In this document: piece by piece, positions 1-6,253 of the stretch | Position numbering within the stretch: the first letter of the stretch is position 1 | Layout: each line of letters opens with the position of its first letter | NCBI GenBank assembly: GCA_023411405.1 | Contig: JAEYOU010000445.1 | Location: 1 to 7,723, forward strand | Length of the DNA stretch: 7,723 bases | Direction of reading: 5' to 3' | DNA from: Pseudomonadota bacterium | Lineage (GTDB): Bacteria > Myxococcota > Myxococcia > Myxococcales > Anaeromyxobacteraceae | Made by a program: the position numbers and the translations under genes | Notes under the pieces: model-generated | What the model was told of the DNA's origin: nothing | The model's input: only the letters and a program-made list of their open reading frames with translations | Databases searched by the model: none

Positions 1-160
1 GATCGCCGCCCCACCCCGATCGCGCGGGGCCCTGCGCCGTGCTCGCCGCTTCGCGGCTGCGCGCGGCCGCCCCACGAGGAGGGGCTGCGCCCCTCCCCGC
101 GCTTCGCGCGGGCCCCCACCCTGCTGCTTCCGCGTGGTCACCTGGGAGGGCCCGCGTGGC
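1..160. other. Gene-free region downstream of the AraC gene
   Basis: No convincing coding region lies here. The open frames that cross it are GC-bias artefacts with low-complexity Ala/Arg/Pro translations. It is extremely GC-rich and dominated by short inverted repeats (see 45-112). It lies 3' of the AraC gene on the minus strand, so it may contain that gene's transcript end. There is no T-tract after any hairpin on either strand, so a classical intrinsic terminator cannot be called. Confidence 0.6.
45..112. repeat. Tandem GC hairpins with three-base loops
   Basis: Three perfect inverted repeats follow each other. They are a 5-bp stem GCCGC/GCGGC (45-49 with 53-57, loop TTC), an 8-bp stem GGAGGGGC/GCCCCTCC (78-85 with 89-96, loop TGC), and a 7-bp stem CCCGCGC/GCGCGGG (96-102 with 106-112, loop TTC). 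Each is centred on a GC-T(T/G)C-GC core. A further GCCGC at 66-70 could pair with 53-57 instead, giving an alternative fold. The shared core and loop length suggest a repeated extragenic palindrome family rather than chance. They could also act as a transcript stabiliser or factor-dependent end for the AraC message. Family membership cannot be shown from one window. Confidence 0.55.
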
Positions 161-985
161 TCACCGCGTGTTGACGTGCACGCGGGTGTGCAGGCGCCGG
201 AAGGCGGCCGGGGTCATGCCCTGGGTCCGCTTGAAGATCCGGCGGAAGTAGCCGCAATCCTCGAAGCCGCACAGCCGCGCGACCTCGTCGATCCGCTCCC
301 GCCCCTCCGCGAGCAGGCGGAGCGCGTTGCGCATCCGGCGCTCGTGGATCGCCTCCGTCAGCGTCCGTCCGTACCGGGCCCGGAACACCCGGCCCAGGTA
401 GTCCGGGTTGCAGCCCAGCTCGGCCGCGATCGTCGAGGCCGAGAGGTCCTCGTGGTAGCGGGTGCGGATGACCGTGTCGGCGCGCGCGGCGAGGAGGGGC
501 GGGGCGTTCACCGGCTCGGACGCGGGGCGCGAGTTCGTGACCTCCGCGAGCAGGAGGAGGATCATCAGCCCTCCGGCCAGCGGCTGGACGCCGAACGCCT
601 CCTGCTCGTCGAGCAGGCGCCGGAAGAAGACCGTGAGGTGATCCGGCCGCGCGACGCGGGCGTGCTGCGGGATGTGCAGGGCCGGCGTCGGGGCGCGCGT
701 CGTCCCCCCGCGCAGCCCGAAGTGCACCCAGTAGAACTGGAGGTCGCGCGGGTACGGGGTCGTGCCGCCGTGCTCGCGTCCGGGCCAGAGGAGCAACGTC
801 TCATCGGGCTGGACGTCGAACCGCGCGTCGCCCTCGCGGATCCCGAGGACGCCGCGCTTCACGAAGATGAGCTCGAACGTGTCGATGCGCCGGGTGGGGT
901 GGATCCCGACGCCCCGCGAGATGAACAGGCCCCCGTTGCTCGCCTCGAGCGCGAGAGGGACCGGCAGTTCGAGGAGGTCGGTCAT
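161..985 (-). CDS. AraC-family transcriptional regulator
   Basis: A cytoplasmic sugar-responsive DNA-binding regulator of 274 residues, a normal length for the family. Residues about 25-90 look like the AraC N-terminal cupin ligand domain, with FELIFV near 37-42 and FYWVHF near 84-89. The C-terminus carries two helix-turn-helix motifs. The first is at about 184-206 (STIAAELG through FRARYG). The second is at about 232-259 (VARLCGFED, YFRRIFKR, GMTP), the classic AraC/XylS signature. I chose the ATG at 985. An in-frame GTG at 1015 would add ten residues, but it would leave only about 11 nt of leader from the candidate promoter (TTGACA at 1062-1057). The gene is divergent from the GH127-transporter operon, which fits control of that operon and probably of itself. 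The ligand is inferred to be a substrate-derived sugar. The family call is firm; the inducer and activator/repressor mode are not. Confidence 0.93.
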   Translation of the reverse strand: MTDLLELPVPLALEASNGGLFISRGVGIHPTRRIDTFELIFVKRGVLGIREGDARFDVQPDETLLLWPGREHGGTTPYPRDLQFYWVHFGLRGGTTRAPTPALHIPQHARVARPDHLTVFFRRLLDEQEAFGVQPLAGGLMILLLLAEVTNSRPASEPVNAPPLLAARADTVIRTRYHEDLSASTIAAELGCNPDYLGRVFRARYGRTLTEAIHERRMRNALRLLAEGRERIDEVARLCGFEDCGYFRRIFKRTQGMTPAAFRRLHTRVHVNTR

Positions 986-997
986 GGCGGACCGCCC

Positions 998-1012
998 AGG
1001 TCGGAATCGTCC
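998..1012. repeat. 15-bp direct repeat, copy 1
   Basis: AGGTCGGAATCGTCC occurs exactly here and again at 3037-3051. This copy lies between the proposed AraC start codon (985) and its candidate promoter, so it would be in the AraC leader. It contains a short inverted element, GGA-N4-TCC. A role as a regulator site is an inference from its position next to gene starts. One repeat of this length could be near chance level in a window this GC-rich. Confidence 0.5.
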
Positions 1013-1032
1013 CACGGACCTGCGGATCCCTC

Positions 1033-1062
1033 ATCTTGTTGCGGCGAGGTCCATCGTGTCAA
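1033..1062 (-). promoter_or_regulatory. Candidate sigma-70-type promoter for the AraC gene
   Basis: On the minus strand, a perfect TTGACA (1062-1057) is followed after 18 bp by CAAGAT (1038-1033), which matches TATAAT at three of six positions. Transcription would start near 1026, giving a leader of about 40 nt to the ATG at 985. The -35 match is exact and lies in the least GC-rich part of the divergent region. The -10 element is weak, as is common for an activator-dependent promoter or an unfamiliar host. Confidence 0.45.
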
Positions 1063-1064
1063 TT
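1036..1064 (+). promoter_or_regulatory. Weak candidate promoter for the GH127-transporter operon
   Basis: TTGTTG (1036-1041) and TCAATT (1059-1064) are separated by 17 bp on the plus strand, about 65 bp before the first GH127 start codon. The -35 element is a fair match. The -10 matches TATAAT at only three positions. It lies face to face with the minus-strand promoter candidate, so the two could compete. It is offered only because no better plus-strand candidate is visible in 986-1128. Confidence 0.22.
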
Positions 1065-1075
1065 CGAGCGGTCCA
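1048..1075. promoter_or_regulatory. Candidate AraC operator: GGTCCA direct repeat
   Basis: GGTCCA occurs at 1048-1053 and 1070-1075, a 22-bp period or about two helical turns. This is close to the spacing of direct half-sites bound by AraC-family proteins. The pair flanks the minus-strand -35 hexamer (1057-1062), a layout suited to autoregulation. GGTCC or its complement also appears at 989-993, 1016-1020 and 1121-1125. By a rough hand estimate for about 72% GC, fewer than one occurrence would be expected in this region. The operator role is inferred from position and spacing. Confidence 0.4.
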
Positions 1076-1128
1076 ATGCGAGCCCACGTCTCGAGCGCCG
1101 GTCTCCAGAGGGGCCACCCCGGACCGCC

Positions 1129-3057
1129 ATGAAAGCTCCCGCGCCGCGCAGGTTCGCCCCGGTCGTCGACCTCACCCACAGCCCGCACGCGCGGGTCCGG
1201 CCCGTGCCCGTGCAGGCGGTCCGGCTCGAGGGCGAGTTCTGGAAGGGCCGGCTCGAGCGGCTCGCGCGCGTCTCCTTGCCCGCGCAGTGGGACGAGCTCG
1301 AGGGCTCCGGCGTGCTGGACAACTTCCGGCGGGTGGCCGGGGCGGTGGATCGTCCGCACCGCGGGTGGGTCTTCGCCGATTCCGATCTGTACAAGTGGAT
1401 CGAGGCCGCCGCGTGGGTGCTCTCGCAGGCCGGCGATCCCGGGCTGGAGCGGCGCGTCGACGTCGCGCTCGGGCTCGTCGAGGGCGCGCAGCACTCCGAC
1501 GGGTACGTCAACACGTACTACTCGCTCGAGCGCGCAGGGGCGCGCTTCACCGATCTGCGCGATCAGCACGAGCTGTACTCGGCCGGCCACCTCATGCAGG
1601 CGGCCGTCGCGCACCATCGGGCCACCGGCTCCGACCGGCTGCTCCGGGCCGCGCGTCGCTTCGCCGACCTCCTGTGCCGGGTGTTCGGCCCGGCGGACGC
1701 CGGCCGGCGGAGCGCCGTCGACGGGCACGAGGAGGTCGAGATGGGGCTCGTCGAGCTCACCCGCGAGACCGGGGACCGGCGGTACCTCGAGCTGGCGACC
1801 TTCTTCGTCTCGGCGCGCGGGCACGGGCTCCTGGACGGGGGCCGCTTCGGCAGGGCTTACTACCAGGACCACACCGCCTTCCGCGCGCTCGACTCGATGG
1901 ACGGGCACGCGGTGCGGGCGCTCTACTACTGCGCCGGCGTCAGCGACCTGTACCTCGAGACCGGAGACCCGACGCTGCTCGCCACGCTCGCGCGCCTCTT
2001 CGAGCGGATGGTGGAGCGCCAGGTGTACGTCAGCGGCGGGCTCGGCGCGCGGTACGAGGGGGAGTCGTTCGGGGCGGACTTCGAGCTGCCGAACGCCCGC
2101 GCGTACACCGAGACCTGCGCCGCGGTGGGCAGCATGATGTGGTGCCACCGCATGCTCGCGGCCACCGGCGACCCCCGGTACGCCGACCTCATCGAGACCA
2201 CGCTCTACAACGCGCTGCTGCCCGGGTGGTCGCTCGACGGGCTGCGCTACTTCTACGTCAACCCGCTGCAGGACGCCGGCGGCCATCGCCGGCAGCCGTG
2301 GCACAGCTGCGCCTGCTGCCCGCCCAACCTGGCGCGCACGCTCGCCTCCCTGCCCGGCTACGTGTACGGCGCGGCCGAGGACGCGCTCTACGTGCACCTC
2401 TACGCCGAGAGCGCGGCCGAGGTCGAGCTCGGCGGAGGGCCGGTGCGCGTGGTCCAGCGGACGCGCTACCCCTGGGACGGGAAGGTCGCGCTGGAGCTCG
2501 ACGGCGCGGGTGCGTTCGCGCTGCGCCTGCGCGTCCCGGCCTGGTGCGGTGCGGCTCAACTGTCGGTCAATGGCGTGCGCGCGGACGTGCCGCTCGCGCC
2601 GGGGACGTACGCCGAGGTGCACCGGCGCTGGGCCGGAGGAGACCGGGTCGAGCTGGCGCTGGCGATGCCCGTCCGCGCGCTGGAGAGCCACCCGCACGTC
2701 CTCGAGAACACGGGGCGGGTGGCGCTGGCGCGCGGCCCCCTCGTCTACTGCCTGGAGGGGGTCGATCACGCCGGGCTGGAGCTCCTCGACGTGGAGATCG
2801 ATCCGGAGGAGGCCATCGAGGCGCGGTGGGAGCCGGAGCGGCTCTCGGGCGTGGTGGCGCTCCACGGCGGGGCGAGGGTCCGCCCGCCGGGAGCTCGCTG
2901 GCGCGGGCACCTGTACCGCCCTGCCGGCGCCGCGCCTGCTCCGGAGCGCCGCGGCGTGCCCTTCACCGCGGTGCCGTACTTCGCCTGGGCGAACCGGGAA
3001 CCCGGTCCGCTCCAGGTCTGGCTGCGTCGGGCGGAGAGGTCGGAATCGTCCACCTGA
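1129..3057 (+). CDS. GH127 (DUF1680) glycoside hydrolase, probable beta-L-arabinofuranosidase
   Basis: A cytoplasmic glycoside hydrolase of 642 residues, typical for the family, with no signal peptide. GH127 uses a zinc-bound cysteine nucleophile. By alignment to Bifidobacterium HypBA1, Glu312 would be the acid/base. Glu328, Cys330 and Cys397 would be zinc ligands, and Cys396 (in CACCPPN, 394-400) the nucleophile. Glu356 and Tyr376 also match HypBA1 positions Glu366 and Tyr386 with identical spacing. Conserved histidines sit in HELY (147), VDGH (200) and GHAVR (260). The helical barrel spans about 30-440, followed by beta-rich C-terminal domains. I chose ATG 1129 because conserved sequence (VVDLTHSPHA) begins just after it. 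The residues before it, read from a TTG at 1036, look non-coding. First gene of the operon, 15 bp before the binding-protein gene. The family and active site are clear. Exact substrate is inferred, since GH127 also includes an aceric-acid hydrolase. Confidence 0.93.
   Translation: MKAPAPRRFAPVVDLTHSPHARVRPVPVQAVRLEGEFWKGRLERLARVSLPAQWDELEGSGVLDNFRRVAGAVDRPHRGWVFADSDLYKWIEAAAWVLSQAGDPGLERRVDVALGLVEGAQHSDGYVNTYYSLERAGARFTDLRDQHELYSAGHLMQAAVAHHRATGSDRLLRAARRFADLLCRVFGPADAGRRSAVDGHEEVEMGLVELTRETGDRRYLELATFFVSARGHGLLDGGRFGRAYYQDHTAFRALDSMDGHAVRALYYCAGVSDLYLETGDPTLLATLARLFERMVERQVYVSGGLGARYEGESFGADFELPNARAYTETCAAVGSMMWCHRMLAATGDPRYADLIETTLYNALLPGWSLDGLRYFYVNPLQDAGGHRRQPWHSCACCPPNLARTLASLPGYVYGAAEDALYVHLYAESAAEVELGGGPVRVVQRTRYPWDGKVALELDGAGAFALRLRVPAWCGAAQLSVNGVRADVPLAPGTYAEVHRRWAGGDRVELALAMPVRALESHPHVLENTGRVALARGPLVYCLEGVDHAGLELLDVEIDPEEAIEARWEPERLSGVVALHGGARVRPPGARWRGHLYRPAGAAPAPERRGVPFTAVPYFAWANREPGPLQVWLRRAERSESST
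3037..3051. repeat. 15-bp direct repeat, copy 2
   Basis: Exact second copy of AGGTCGGAATCGTCC (copy 1 at 998-1012). Here it encodes Arg637-Ser641 at the very C-terminus of the first GH127 protein, and it ends 21 bp before the binding-protein ATG. A silent operator or internal-promoter element embedded in a dispensable C-terminal tail is possible. Coincidence is also possible. Confidence 0.45.
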
Positions 3058-3060
3058 GTC

Positions 3061-3067
3061 AAGGAGG
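3061..3067 (+). promoter_or_regulatory. Strong ribosome binding site for the solute-binding protein
   Basis: AAGGAGG lies 5 bases before the ATG at 3073. It is a near-perfect Shine-Dalgarno sequence and clearly the strongest in the window. This fits the need for excess binding protein relative to the permeases, and it fixes the start codon. Confidence 0.85.
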
Positions 3068-3072
3068 GAGTC

Positions 3073-4401
3073 ATGGAGCACGTCACGAAGCGCTGCATCG
3101 TCACCACGGTGGCAGGCCTGGCCGCGGTCCTCCTCGCCGCGCCGGGGTGCAAGAAGAGCGAGGCCGGGCCGCAGGGCGCGCAGGGCGGCGCGGCGGAGAC
3201 GCAGGCGGCGCCGCCTGCGGAGGCGCTGTCGTTCTGGATCCGCGCCTCGGACTCGCCCTTCGTGGAGCCCATGGTCAAGGTCTGGAACGAGAAGCGCCAG
3301 CCCAGGGTCAAGCTGACCGTCATCCCCAACGACGACTTCGTCACCAAGTTCGGGACGGCGGTGGCCGGCGGCGCGCCTCCGGACGTCGTCGCCATCGACC
3401 TCATCTTCGTGCCCGCGTTCGTCGCGGCGGGCCAGATGACGGACATCACCGATGAGGTGAAGGCGCTGCCGTTCGCGGACAAGCTCTCCCGGGCGCACAT
3501 GACGCTCGCCGCCCGGGACGGCAGGCAGTACGCCGTCCCGTTCAGCGCCGAGAGCTCCTTCCTCCTCTACAACAAGGCGCTCTTCCGGCGGGCGGGGCTC
3601 GACCCCGAGCAGCCGCCGCGGACCTGGGCGGAGATCGAGGCCGCGGCGAAGAAGATCACGGCTCTCGGCGACGGCATCAAGGGCTTCTACTTCTCGGGCG
3701 CGTGCGGCGGGTGCAACGTCTTCACCTTCGCGCCCTACATCTTCGCCTCCGGCGGGGACGTGCTCAGCCCCGACGGCACGAAGGCCCTGCTCGACACGCC
3801 GCCGGTGCGGGGCGCGCTGTCCTTCTACCGCCGCATGTGGCAAGCAGGGCTCATGCCCTCGGGCGCGAAGACCGACAGCGGCGCGAGCTTCATCAGCGCC
3901 TTCTTCACGGGCAAGGTCGGCATGGTCGGCTCGGGCGCCTTCTCCATCGGCCTGCTCAAGCAGGAGCACCCCGAGATCGACTTCGGCGTCGGCTACCTCC
4001 CGGGCGAGAAGGGCGGGTGGGCGAGCTTCTCGGGCGGCGACTCGATCGGCATCCCCGCCGGGTCGCGGCACGCGAAGGAGGCGTGGGAGTTCATCACCTG
4101 GTGCCTGAGCGAGGAGGTCCAGGTCGAGCAGTTCGCGAAGAACAACAGCATCCCGATCCGGACGGACCTCGCGGACAACGCGTACCTCCGCGAGGACCCG
4201 CGCTTCGCCGTCGCCACGAACGCCCAGGCCAGCGGCAAGGCGCCGTACAGCGTCCACTTCAACACGCTCATCAACGATCCCAACGGGCCCTGGCTGGCGA
4301 TGATCCAGGAGGCCGTGTTCGGGAAGGGGGTGGACGTGGCCGTGGAGAACGCCCAGCGCGAGTTCACGCGCATCATCGCGGAAGGGACGCCGAAGGAATG
4401 A
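3073..4401 (+). CDS. ABC sugar transporter, extracellular solute-binding lipoprotein
   Basis: Family 1 (COG1653-type) solute-binding protein of 442 residues, a usual length, which would capture an oligosaccharide for the CUT1 permeases encoded next. The N-terminus has basic residues, a hydrophobic stretch and a lipobox-like AAPGC with Cys26 as the lipidation site. Lys27-Lys28 and an Ala/Gly/Gln-rich linker to about residue 50 follow. Typical family segments are visible: FLLYNKALFRRAGLDP near 160-180 followed by PPRTWAEIEAAAKKI, and GGDSIGIPAGSRHAKEAWEF starting at about 321. Start fixed by AAGGAGG. An unusual CGGC (Cys211-Cys214) lies within the ligand-binding fold and might form a disulfide or bind metal. 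The Pro before Gly in the lipobox is non-canonical, so cleavage as a secreted protein by signal peptidase I remains an alternative. The GH127 neighbours suggest an arabinofuranosyl oligosaccharide ligand, by inference. Confidence 0.93.
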   Translation: MEHVTKRCIVTTVAGLAAVLLAAPGCKKSEAGPQGAQGGAAETQAAPPAEALSFWIRASDSPFVEPMVKVWNEKRQPRVKLTVIPNDDFVTKFGTAVAGGAPPDVVAIDLIFVPAFVAAGQMTDITDEVKALPFADKLSRAHMTLAARDGRQYAVPFSAESSFLLYNKALFRRAGLDPEQPPRTWAEIEAAAKKITALGDGIKGFYFSGACGGCNVFTFAPYIFASGGDVLSPDGTKALLDTPPVRGALSFYRRMWQAGLMPSGAKTDSGASFISAFFTGKVGMVGSGAFSIGLLKQEHPEIDFGVGYLPGEKGGWASFSGGDSIGIPAGSRHAKEAWEFITWCLSEEVQVEQFAKNNSIPIRTDLADNAYLREDPRFAVATNAQASGKAPYSVHFNTLINDPNGPWLAMIQEAVFGKGVDVAVENAQREFTRIIAEGTPKE

Positions 4402-5306
4402 GGGCCGCGGCCGCGCGCGGCGCACGGGGGCCTCGCAGGCAGCGCCGCCAGGCGCGGGCGGGGCTCCTCTTCGTCGCCCCGGCCGTCTGCTTCACGGCCG
4501 TGTTCTTCGTCGTCCCGCTGGGGATGACCATCTGGATGTCCCTCCACGACTGGCCGATGCTGGGTCGGCCGCGGTTCGCGGGGCTGGGCAACTACATGAG
4601 GCTCTTCCAGGACCGCTCGTTCTGGGCGAGCCTCCTCTTCACGGCCAAGTACACGCTGGCGGTGACGCCGCCGCTGTTCCTGACCGCGTTCGGCCTGGCG
4701 CTGCTGGTGCGGCGGCGCGGACCGCTGGTGGGCCTCCTCCGGACCGCCTACTTCCTGCCGGTGGTCACCGGGATGGCGGTGGCGAGCCTGCTCTGGGTCT
4801 GGCTGCTCCACGACCAGGTCGGGGTGATCAGCGACGTGCTGATGAAGCTCCACGTCCTCCGCGAGCCGCTCCAGTGGCTCGACCGGCCGGACACCGCGCT
4901 GGCGGGGATCGTCGTCATGGTGCTCTGGAAGGCGTCCGGCTTCACGATGGTCCTCCTGCTCGTGGGGATGCAGGCCATCCCCGAGGACCTCGACGAGGCG
5001 GCGCGGATCGACGGGGCGACGCGGGCGCAGCGGCTCCGGTACGTCACGCTCCCGCTGCTGCGCCGCACCTTCGCGCTGGCGCTGGTGATCTCGATCATCG
5101 GGTCCTTCCTGGCGTTCGAGCAGTTCTTCATCCTGACCCGCGGCGGGCCGCACAACTCCACCATCTCCGTCGTGTACTGGATCTACCGCGCGGCGTTCGT
5201 CCAGTTCCGGCTGGGATACGCCGCGGCGATGTCGGTCGTCCTCCTCGTCATCCTGGTCCTGCTGAGCGTGCTGCAGCTCCGGTTGCTGCGCGTCGAGGAG
5301 CGCTGA
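4398..5306 (+). CDS. CUT1 ABC sugar permease, MalF/UgpA type
   Basis: Inner-membrane subunit of 302 residues forming half of the transport channel. Six hydrophobic segments are visible, beginning with GLLFVAPAVCFTAVFFVVPL after an Arg-rich cytoplasmic start and ending with a Val/Leu-rich helix before LRLLRVEER. The ATPase-docking EAA loop is intact: EAARIDGA (Glu200-Ala207) followed by the conserved TLPLL. The ATG overlaps the binding-protein stop as ATGA, so translational coupling is likely. A GGAAGGG at 4380-4386 can act as ribosome binding site. A longer reading of this frame back into the preceding gene is rejected, because it is Arg-rich, low-complexity and overlaps an evident gene. It pairs with the MalG-type subunit that follows. 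The family call is secure; substrate comes from context only. Confidence 0.93.
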   Translation: MRAAAARGARGPRRQRRQARAGLLFVAPAVCFTAVFFVVPLGMTIWMSLHDWPMLGRPRFAGLGNYMRLFQDRSFWASLLFTAKYTLAVTPPLFLTAFGLALLVRRRGPLVGLLRTAYFLPVVTGMAVASLLWVWLLHDQVGVISDVLMKLHVLREPLQWLDRPDTALAGIVVMVLWKASGFTMVLLLVGMQAIPEDLDEAARIDGATRAQRLRYVTLPLLRRTFALALVISIIGSFLAFEQFFILTRGGPHNSTISVVYWIYRAAFVQFRLGYAAAMSVVLLVILVLLSVLQLRLLRVEER

Positions 5307-5313
5307 GCGGCCC

Positions 5314-6207
5314 ATGGACGCGGTCCTCCGCACGCGCAGCCACGCCGACCTCCCGGCGCACCGCCGCAAGGCGCGCCGCTGGCTCCCCTCCGTGCTCCTG
5401 CTCGGGAGCTCGATCGGGCTGGCGTCCCTGTTCGTCTTCCCGCTCGTCTGGTCGCTCCTCACCTCGCTCATGACGCCCGCCGAGGCGTCGAGCGCGCCCC
5501 CGACCTACTGGCCCTCGCGGCTCACCCTCGACAACTACCGCCGGGTCTTCTCGATGGGCGACGGCATGCTGCGCTACGTCTGGAACAGCGCGGCCGTGGC
5601 CGCGGTGACGGTGGGCGCCACCGTGGTCCTGGCGACGCTGGCCGGCTACGGGTTCTCGCGCTTCCGGTTCCCCGGCCGGAACGCGATCTTCGTCGCGCTG
5701 CTGGCGACGATGATGATCCCGTTCCAGTCGATCCTGACGCCGCTGTTCGTGCTGCTCCGGTGGCTGCATCTCCAGAACACGCTCGTCGGCCTGGCGCTCG
5801 TCTACACGACGTTCCAGCTGCCCTTCTCCGTGTTCATGATGCGCAACTCCTTCGACGCGGTGCCGCGGGAGCTCGAGGAGGCGGCGCTCCTGGACGGCTG
5901 CACGTCCCTCTCGCTCCTGACGCGGGTGATGCTGCGCCTGGTCGCGCCGGGCATCGTGACCGTGGCGCTCTTCGCCTTCTTCGCCTCGTGGAACGAGCTC
6001 CTGGCGGCGCTGATCTTCCAGACCGACGCGGAGAAGTTCACGCTGCCCGTCATGCTCCTGAACGCGCGGAGCCGGTCCCTGGGCTCGATCGACTGGGGGG
6101 CGATGCAGGTGGGGCTCACCGTCGGCATGCTGCCGTGCTGCCTCCTCTTCCTGCTCATGCAGCGTCACTACGTCTCCGGGCTCATCGCGGGGGCGGTCAA
6201 GGCCTGA
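5314..6207 (+). CDS. CUT1 ABC sugar permease, MalG/UgpE type
   Basis: Second channel subunit, 297 residues, inner membrane. Six hydrophobic segments are visible. The first follows a basic N-terminus (HRRKARRWLPSV), and the third contains MMIPFQSILTPLFVLL. The EAA loop reads ELEEAALLDGC (Glu189 is the EAA glutamate), with Cys196 where Ala is usual. The protein ends in GLIAGAVKA, the near-invariant C-terminal signature of MalG-type permeases, which shows the gene is intact. The start is 7 bp after the MalF-type stop, and GAGGAG at 5295-5300 inside that gene's end can serve as ribosome binding site. A partner ATPase (MalK/MsmK type) should dock on both EAA loops but is not encoded in this window. 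Confidence 0.93.
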   Translation: MDAVLRTRSHADLPAHRRKARRWLPSVLLLGSSIGLASLFVFPLVWSLLTSLMTPAEASSAPPTYWPSRLTLDNYRRVFSMGDGMLRYVWNSAAVAAVTVGATVVLATLAGYGFSRFRFPGRNAIFVALLATMMIPFQSILTPLFVLLRWLHLQNTLVGLALVYTTFQLPFSVFMMRNSFDAVPRELEEAALLDGCTSLSLLTRVMLRLVAPGIVTVALFAFFASWNELLAALIFQTDAEKFTLPVMLLNARSRSLGSIDWGAMQVGLTVGMLPCCLLFLLMQRHYVSGLIAGAVKA

Positions 6208-6221
6208 GGCGCGCCCGCTGG

Positions 6222-6234
6222 CCCCGGACCGGGG
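6222..6234 (+). other. Small GC hairpin in the 46-bp gap before the second GH127 gene
   Basis: CCCCG (6222-6226) and CGGGG (6230-6234) form a perfect 5-bp stem with loop GAC. It lies between the MalG-type stop and the second GH127 ribosome binding site. It has no T-tract and so is not a typical terminator. It might slow 3' decay or tune expression of the downstream gene, or it may simply reflect composition. Confidence 0.3.
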
Positions 6235-6237
6235 GAC

Positions 6238-6245
6238 GGGAGAGA
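6238..6245 (+). promoter_or_regulatory. Ribosome binding site for the second GH127 gene
   Basis: The purine run GGGAGAGA lies 8 bases before the ATG at 6254. It favours that start over the nearby ATG at 6246, which opens a different, low-complexity frame. Confidence 0.6.
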
Positions 6246-6253
6246 ATGGCGCG

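Noticed and set aside
125..168. Possible intrinsic terminator overlapping the AraC stop codon (repeated CGCGTGG words)
   Set aside because: The stems are short and mismatched and no T-tract follows on the minus strand. The words are more likely compositional.
1036..1128. TTG-initiated N-terminal extension of 31 residues on the first GH127
   Set aside because: The extension has no similarity to the second GH127 N-terminus and would consume the divergent regulatory region. The shared VVD...SPHA sequence begins just after the ATG at 1129.
134..1132. Plus-strand open frame of 332 codons opposite the AraC gene
   Set aside because: It is a shadow of the AraC gene. The helix-turn-helix and cupin motifs are read from the minus strand, and this frame has only charged low-complexity sequence.
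762..3455. Plus-strand open frame of 897 codons overlapping the AraC, GH127 and binding-protein genes
   Set aside because: It is Arg/Ala/Gly-rich with no domain, and it crosses three recognised genes including one on the opposite strand.
3702..4397. Upstream extension of the MalF-type permease into the binding-protein gene
   Set aside because: The extension is Arg-rich and low-complexity and overlaps a certain gene. Permease character begins only after the ATG at 4398.
982..4425. Antisense open frame of 1147 codons spanning the first GH127 and the binding-protein gene
   Set aside because: It is the mirror of two well-supported genes in a very GC-rich genome where stops are rare in some antisense frames. 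Its translation is low-complexity Arg/Ala/Glu/Val with no recognisable domain.
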